A stretch of DNA of 64,000 bases from Phoenix dactylifera (Eukaryota; Streptophyta; Magnoliopsida; Arecales; Arecaceae), in NCBI RefSeq assembly GCF_009389715.1, contig NW_024067779.1, positions 186,001 through 250,000 on the forward strand. The letters are read 5' to 3'. The notes under the pieces are model-generated. The model saw only the letters and a list, made by a program, of their open reading frames with translations. It was not told where the DNA came from and searched no databases. Positions 57,291 through 64,000 of the stretch are shown piece by piece (position 1 is the first letter of the stretch; every line of letters begins with the position of its first letter). The translations under genes and the position numbers were made by a program.

Positions 57291-59704
57291 GCTATCAACT
57301 CTTCTCTCTCCATCTTCATAAGCACTTCATAAGGACAACATATAGCACTTCATAAGGAGATAACAACTAATATAATTTGCCTATAGGCTGTTTATATACA
57401 TCATAAATACTAAAAATACTCCATGTAGACTACATTAAAAGCCTGTAGACATTTCTTTACCAGATAAATATGCCCACAATTTGAATTAGTTCGTAGAAGC
57501 TTGGACTCCTGCGATTCATGTGCCTCATCTTTAAGTCTCCACTTTCTTGCTTAACTAAGTTTAGAGTGTAACCCATAGAATACAAAGCAATCTCTAGAGA
57601 AAAATATTTCAGGGCGCCAATGATATGCAACAAAAGAGTTCGTTGGACATAAAAAATCCAATTTAGTAGTTGAATAATCAACCAATATTTCGTATATCGA
57701 AATAATTCTCGCAAGTTATACCTTTCAATCTCTTTATATAGCATGGTTTTTTTTGTTTGTATGCACATGATAGAAGCTCCATGGCATTACTCATAACCAA
57801 GACAAGAAATGCATTTTTGGGTTCTTAGCCATAACTACTGGTTTGGCACATGTTTCTCTTGTAAGCATATATTCAATTCTTTTGAAGTTGATTTTAAAGA
57901 AACTTAATTTGAAGATAGTTCGAGAAAATTTTAAAATATGTTTGCAGTGCCTGTCACATTTTAAGCATCCCATATGGTTTCATGTTCCTTTAGTTTGAGA
58001 CCATGACTGTGCACCGGTACAGTATAACTAATTAAGCAAGGAAAAGTCGTACTGAGGCTCCTCTTAAACAATATACATAGAGTTTGCAGATTAAACATTC
58101 GCAACTACTCATCTAAATATAAAACTCGGACACTCGTTAATATTTTTCTTGAATAAGAAAGGATTTTTGTACGATTTTCCAAGAGAAGTTTTATTTAGGA
58201 TTTTTGTTTTCCAAGCACAGCTCTAGCGGTGCAGTTGGACACAATATATTTATTAGTCCCGAGACATGTCCGTGGTTATGCTACGAGCCGTTTACACGTA
58301 TTGGTCTTAAGCTCAAAAATCTTGAAGGGGGGGAAGGAGAATAAAAAGAGATGCTCATGGATGGTTTCGTGTAGATTTAGTCGAGTGACCTAGGAATCCG
58401 GGTCAATACATTGCCCGCTGCCACCTTAGAGGATACCCCGATTACATATTTGAGGCTGCTGATGTTGAAGTTGGCATAGTTAATAGATATCAAGAATTTG
58501 ACCAGAGATCAGCAACAGAAATGAGGTAGCTAGAGAAGAGTGGGTTTGTTTCTTTTCTTTTTCTTTTTGAGAAATCATGCAATCAGATATGTGAAAAAAA
58601 TAAAAAAGAAGATTGGATTCGGTGCTGTCTGATTGTTTTCAATCTATGTAACATTTAATGCATTTATCTTAAAAGCAGAGACAGGAATAGCCCACATCTT
58701 TTCCATTTTCTCTAAATATACTTCTTGATCTGGAGATTTGGCGCCCACAGATATTTAAACACGGAGGCGCCTTCACCATAGCTAGGATAGCTTCAGGCAG
58801 CTGCTTTGGAGTTTGATCTATATTTCAGTGCTTTTTCCATTAAGTTCGGCATAGAAAATTTGGATATTTGAAGAAAAAGAACCAATAATCTGGAAAAATC
58901 AGGAGGACGTCACACAACAGAAGATTTAAGATGGAAGAAAAGTCTTGGCGTTTTAAAAACCTGTTGAAGTAATTAGGAAATCCAACATTTGTGTCCAAAT
59001 ACATGTGAAGGCACATTTCAAGAAAACTACATGTGAAGATAGAAAACATAGGATAACTGTGAAATGAAAGAAAAGAATAAAAAGAGTGAATGGCCTAAGA
59101 GCTTGATATAATTTTAGAGCATGCAGATTTTAGCCACTGAAATCCATGAAGTTCTCAAAAAAATTCAGCTTCAATGCTTAATTCCTTGTGTAACATAAAC
59201 AAATGAGTCGACCATGAAAGGCAACAAAAAATAAAGGGCCACTTCTCCTTTACGATCATTGAAACTCTAATCAACAAACACATGGTGCTATACGTAGTTG
59301 AAAACATGCCACCCTAGCATCCATGTTCTTTTAATTGCGTAAACAGGATACTGTGAAAATCAAAGTCTCCCACCACAACAAAATATAGTAAGACCCTGAA
59401 CCAACCCTGAACCATTAAACAATTGAAGTCAACTTGATAAAACATGGACATATATCAGACAGGAAAGGGTAGATGCTTTAAAATCCTCTACCGTTATTCC
59501 CGTCGTTGCTCTTCTAACTTGATATTTTCTAACCAGCATGTGCCATTTTTGAACGAGAATCACCTTGAGTTTGCAGTGACGCAGCATCTTACGCCATTAT
59601 TTCCTGTAAGACTTAGCAAAAAGGCTTCAAATATCTCTCCTACATTTTTCGCCTTTCCCCATCTTCCAGCTAGAACTCGAAGGACCAAAATCTCTTGTAG
59701 AAGG
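57291..59704. other. Intergenic region before the ABCG gene
   Basis: Nothing with a recognisable coding signal on either strand. Open frames on the minus strand (57768-57457, 59049-58840) are short and rich in Phe, Leu and Ile. The last 300 bp should contain the ABCG promoter. An open frame continues upstream of the chosen ATG to 59444, but its residues do not resemble the family. Confidence 0.5.
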
Positions 59705-60589
59705 ATGGCAAAGTTGGGAGACAGCAAAGGAGCTGAATCCTTCAGTATTGATCTTGAAGAGATAGGGAGGAGCATAAGGTCGTCCTTTCGGATTGCTGCT
59801 GCGAGTTCACGGAGAAGCTCCAGCATCTGTTCTGCAAGGGAGGAGGATGATGAGTATGAGTTAAAATGGGCTGCAGTTGAGAGGCTGCCCACCTTCGAGC
59901 GAATAAGAACGTCAGTACTCGATCACTACAGCAACGGAGATGGCGACGGATTGCGCAAGGAGAGGAGGGTGATTGATGTTGCCAAGCTTGGAGCACTAGA
60001 AAGGCGCTTGTTAATTGAGAATCTCATCAAACACATTGAGAATGATAATCTTCAGCTGCTGCAGAAGCAAAGACAGAGAATAGACCGGTAAGCTTCATCT
60101 TATAGTTTCACTCTGTTTGTATATGCACGCAATATCACCTGTGGGACACTTACATATCTAGTTTGCCAATATATGCCAATAAGATGATTATGTACATTGA
60201 GATTGATGGGTAAACACTAATTATTCATTAATCGTTTGAACAGAGTAAATGTGAAACTTCCCACTATTGAGGTACAATACAAGAACCTGTGCGTGGAAGC
60301 GCAGTGTGAAGTAGTTGAAGGGAAGCCCCTGCCACTGCAAAGAGCATGCTTTATGTAAGTAGACTGTATCATCCCTCATTGATTGATGAAGATGTCCTGA
60401 GTAAAACTTTATTGTTTACATCAAGCCCATTGATGTGGTTTGATCACTAACTGATGCATTTAAAAGAACAATTTTCTAAACTGGAGCTGTTTAAAATTTA
60501 GACTACATAATCCAAATTAAGTGGCAAGGAGACCAGTGTCGCATTATGTACGGAAAGTTTATGATATCTGATTACCATGACTCTTCTCC

Positions 60590-60649
<60 letters not shown>

Positions 60650-63600
60650 AGCTTGATGAAGAGCTTTACAACATTATCATGCCATCACAATTTAAGTGAA
60701 GGTATTTACAAAGCTAAAATATTTATTGATTCCAGAAGTAGATAACTGAATGAAACTTTGATGATGCATGGACAGTTAGCCAATCATCTTAATATACACG
60801 AATTTGCATTATAAAGTAATGCTGCTTCCTATGGAACAGGATCTTGCCAGGTTGACAGGCTTCAGGACTCAAGAGGCTAAAATTTGCATTTTAAAAGACA
60901 TCAGCGGGATCATCAAGCCCTCCAGGAAAGTATTTAGGATAAATCAAGTTAAAGAATGAACCTATATACTCACTTTTGTTTATGGCTAGTTTAAAAAGAG
61001 TCCGAGCAATTTTGCTTATCTTTTAGTACTTGAAAACTTACCTTGCCCTTCCATGAGGATTGAATTATTGTTCAAGCCATCTTTATTTCAAATGCAAAGA
61101 GATGGATATGGATCATGGATCTTTGTCAGAAGTAACCATTTTACTTGTCTTTGCTTTTTCATTTGCAGGATGACTCTCTTACTTGGACCACCAGGATGTG
61201 GAAAAACTACTCTATTGCTAGCACTCGCCGGGAAACTGGACAAATTCCTCAAGGTTTATGTCTTCTGGCTTACCATCAATCATAAGTCAGCCATATGGAA
61301 GTGGTCCTTCCCCTTCAAAATTTGCAAATATCATAACAGTTGCATTCTGATAAGCTTACTCAATCCACTGCGAACGATGTTCTCGACATATTCACAACTT
61401 CAACACAGAATGATAACCCCACCACAGAAGCTTTCTCATAAAAAACCCAGGACTTTAATTTGAAAGAATGGATTATTTAAGCATATGATTGCAGAAGGAT
61501 GTTTCTCCAAGATCATCAATATTTCTGCTAGATTTGCACTCCTACTTAAATTGCATCCAGTTTTAGCCTTTTTCTGCATGTTATCAAATAACCACGCATT
61601 ATTTTCAAATAGCATACACCATGACCCTCCTCTAAAGCAAATTTATCAATTAAAAATCTTATTGAGATAAGTGACTATTGTAGATCCATTGAAACTAGAA
61701 AGTTGCCTATCAAACTACAAGAACTCAACTAAGTCATTGTCATCTGCTATTTACTGGTCTTAAATATAAACTATTGATGTGCAAACCATCCCATAATAAA
61801 CAACATGCTTAAAAATAGTATGTTATCTTAACCATGTGTAAATTTTTCTTTTCCTTCTCCTTACCAATTTATCACCAATTCTACAAAATAACTCCCTTAC
61901 ATGAAAAGCTGCAAACATACCTTAAAGACATAATAAACACCTGGGATAAATGAGTTTTGGTCATAACTGGTCTCTATAAATGCTTTCAGCTTGTGGGCTT
62001 CAATCCTTGACAAACATGTTAAACATTTCTTTTACAGGTAACAGGAGAAGTTTCTTACAATGGCTTCAGGTTGGAGGAGTTTGTTCCTGAGAAAACATCA
62101 GTTTACATAAGCCAATATGATTTGCATATTCCTGAGATGACAGTGAGGGAGATTTTGGACTTTTCAGCACGCTTTCAAGGGTGTAGGGAGCAGAGCAGGT
62201 AACATTCTCATGTGTCTTTTAATTGCTTCTAGCCACTATCACCAGAATAAATCCAAACAAGCTAAAATGCTAAATGGATTTACTTTGTGAAGAAATTATG
62301 AAGGAAGTGATCAAAAGGGAGAAGCAAGCAGGAATCATCCCTGAACCAGACATAGACACGTATATGAAGGTAAACAAATAATAAGTTGTCATTCTCTGTT
62401 TTCCTTGTTAAACCAAGGGGCATCTGGTAGATAGGCGCAAAAAGAATATGTTATCCAAATGAATTAACAATTTGTACTGCACTCATGGGTCTCTTTGTTT
62501 TTGGTAAAATGATAATTTAAAGCTAACGCCGCATCGAAAAATGTACAGAATTCATGGAATATAGACTTTTAATCTTGTCATGAAATGCTCATATCTGACA
62601 AGTGGATTTGTTACTATAGGCAATATCAGTGGAAGGATTAGAAAGAAGTCTCCAAACGGACTATATCTTAAAGGTAATTTTGCTTCAGGATATCCAAAAT
62701 CAGACTATTGAATATACACATATCACTATAGTTGCCACCCTCACTTTTGTCGCTGCAAGTAATGCGCCAAAATTTCCTTGACATATCAGATCATGGGACT
62801 GGACATCTGTGCAGACACAATTGTAGGGGATGCCATGAGAAGAGGCATCTCAGGTGGACAGAAGAAAAGACTGACCACAGGTACTATAAGAAAGCTGATA
62901 AAATCAATATTAAATACTTCCAGTTAGTTCCTGGAATATAATGTCATGGATTTAATGATGAGTTAACTATGAATAGCTCCAATTGTCCATGTATTAAATA
63001 TGATGATTAGTTTTTTTCTATGAGTGAACCTTGTCTTTTGATTACACTTACTAGGAGAGATGATTGTTGGACCAACAAAAGTTCTTCTTATGGATGAGAT
63101 ATCAACTGGCCTAGACAGCTCAACTACCTTCCAGATTGTTACTTGCCTCCAACAATTGGCACATATTTCAGAATCTACTGTGGTGGTTTCACTTCTTCAA
63201 CCAGCACCTGAGACCTATGACCTCTTTGATGACATTATTTTAATGGCTGAAGGGAAGATAGTATACCATGGCCCTCGCAGTCATATTCTCAACTTTTTTG
63301 AAGAATGTGGTTTCAGATGCCCAGAAAGAAAAGGAGTAGCTGACTTTCTCCAGGAGGTAATTACCAATGCTCACATTCCATCAAAAAAAATACCAATGCT
63401 TACGTACTAACCTACCTCCCATTTTCTTACATACCCTTAAAATCAGCTCCACCTAACTTTGCTAACTTTATTCAGGTGTTGTCCCGAAAGGATCAACAGC
63501 AGTATTGGTTTCATTTAGACAAAAGCTATAATTATGTCTCTGTAGATCGACTCGCTCAAAAATTCAAAGCATATCACATTGGACAGAGTTTACAGAAGGA

Positions 63601-64000
63601 GCTATCAAAGCTTTATGGCAAGTCCCAATGCCATCAAAATGCTTTATCATTCTGTACTTATTCACTATCAAAATGGGAACTGTTTAAAACTTGCATGGCA
63701 AGGGAATTGCTTCTCATGAAGAGGAATTCATTTGTTTATATATTCAAAACAACACAGGTAATATCTACTCTCAGACAGGCTTCTTGATAATACTCTGGTT
63801 CAGCAACTGAAGCGACTCTCTCCCTATTATATTGCAGCTTGCAATTATTGCAATCATAACAATGACTGTATTCCTGCGTACGCATATGCGGGTTGATTTG
63901 ATCCATGCTAATTACTATATGGGTTCACTCTTTTATGCACTCCTCTTGCTCCTGGTTAATGGATTCCCAGAATTGGCTATGACAGTTTCTAGACTACCAG
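59705..64000 (+). pseudogene. Full-size PDR-type ABC transporter (ABCG family), 5' half; probably decayed
   Basis: Host gene. ATG at 59705 starts MAKLGDSKGAESFSIDLEEI, then the ABC_trans_N region with WAAVERLPTFERIRTS. Exons: 59705-60087, 60244-60354, 60840-60925, 61169-61253, 62038-62198, about 62291-62369, 62620-62673, 62790-62880, 63055-63356, 63476-63757, and 63838 off the edge. Walker A is GPPGCGKTT (61185-61211), the signature [12 protein letters not shown] (62847-62880), and Walker B VLLMDEIS with GLDSSTT in exon 9. The first membrane domain begins in exons 10-11 ([14 protein letters not shown]). Three faults are visible: exon 2 ends out of frame with exon 3, as if bases were lost near KPLP; exon 3 is followed by GAAAGT instead of a GT donor; exon 6 lacks an AG acceptor in the right frame. 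Family members export hormones, cutin precursors or defence compounds at the plasma membrane. Other exons look sound, so the decay is recent, or a few sequencing errors are involved. Confidence 0.85.
60595..60648. repeat. (GA)n microsatellite in ABCG intron 2
   Basis: About 50 bp of GA dinucleotides in the second intron. Likely polymorphic. Confidence 0.95.

Noticed and set aside
1-64000. tRNA, rRNA, CRISPR array or bacterial-type operon
   Set aside because: No cloverleaf with matching arms, rRNA signature, or regularly spaced repeat-spacer array was seen. The tandem repeats present are direct arrays without unique spacers.

Overview
This is eukaryotic plant nuclear DNA, most likely from a monocot. 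The evidence is spliced genes with GT-AG introns, CC-NB-LRR resistance genes, a PDR-type ABCG transporter, a GH28 polygalacturonase, and large plant LTR retrotransposons (Copia, and an Athila-type Gypsy with a tRNA-Asp primer site). The abundance of LTRs beginning TGTCACGCCCCG would fit a palm or a related monocot, but the species cannot be fixed from sequence alone. No bacterial, organellar, rRNA, tRNA or CRISPR signal was seen. I found no previously undescribed biological system. What the window shows best is a decayed resistance-gene cluster filled with nested transposons.

Region 1 (1-18.5 kb) is a stack of transposons. A Copia element on the minus strand, running off the left edge, sits inside the 5' LTR of an 11.8-kb Athila-type Gypsy element. 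Its LTR ends at 5008 and the Athila LTR resumes at 5009. The Athila pol region itself carries a 588-bp hAT-like element (10722-11309) with an 8-bp target duplication. The Athila 3' LTR ends at 16771 inside an older LTR-like repeat that continues to about 18510.

Region 2 (18.5-33 kb) holds CC-NB-LRR pseudogene 1 on the minus strand (20993-23738). It is followed by LTR fragments, the terminal part of a CACTA transposon (ending at 26678), and a polygalacturonase gene on the minus strand (31111-30120) that is cut off before any catalytic motif.

Region 3 (33-45 kb) is gene-poor and full of unusual DNA: microsatellites, a 0.9-kb foldback structure (36969-37876), 160-bp and 36-bp tandem repeats, a hairpin MITE (40428-40708), a 1.4-kb Harbinger-like element with a visible empty-site paralogue (40770-42188), and a 2.35-kb probable solo LTR. 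It also contains an orphan coiled-coil fragment of another resistance gene.

Region 4 (45-64 kb) starts with the last exon of a pyroglutamyl-peptidase gene. A duplicate of region 2's resistance-gene block follows (48872-52228, LRR part only on the minus strand). It faces a plus-strand coiled-coil start (52658) that is interrupted by another LTR. A third LRR remnant (about 57290-55855) and the 5' half of a full-size ABCG transporter gene (59705 to the right edge) complete the window. The ABCG gene shows a reading-frame break and two damaged splice sites, so it is probably also a pseudogene.

No host gene in the window looks both complete and intact. The shared theme is birth and death of a resistance-gene cluster by segmental duplication followed by heavy transposon insertion.
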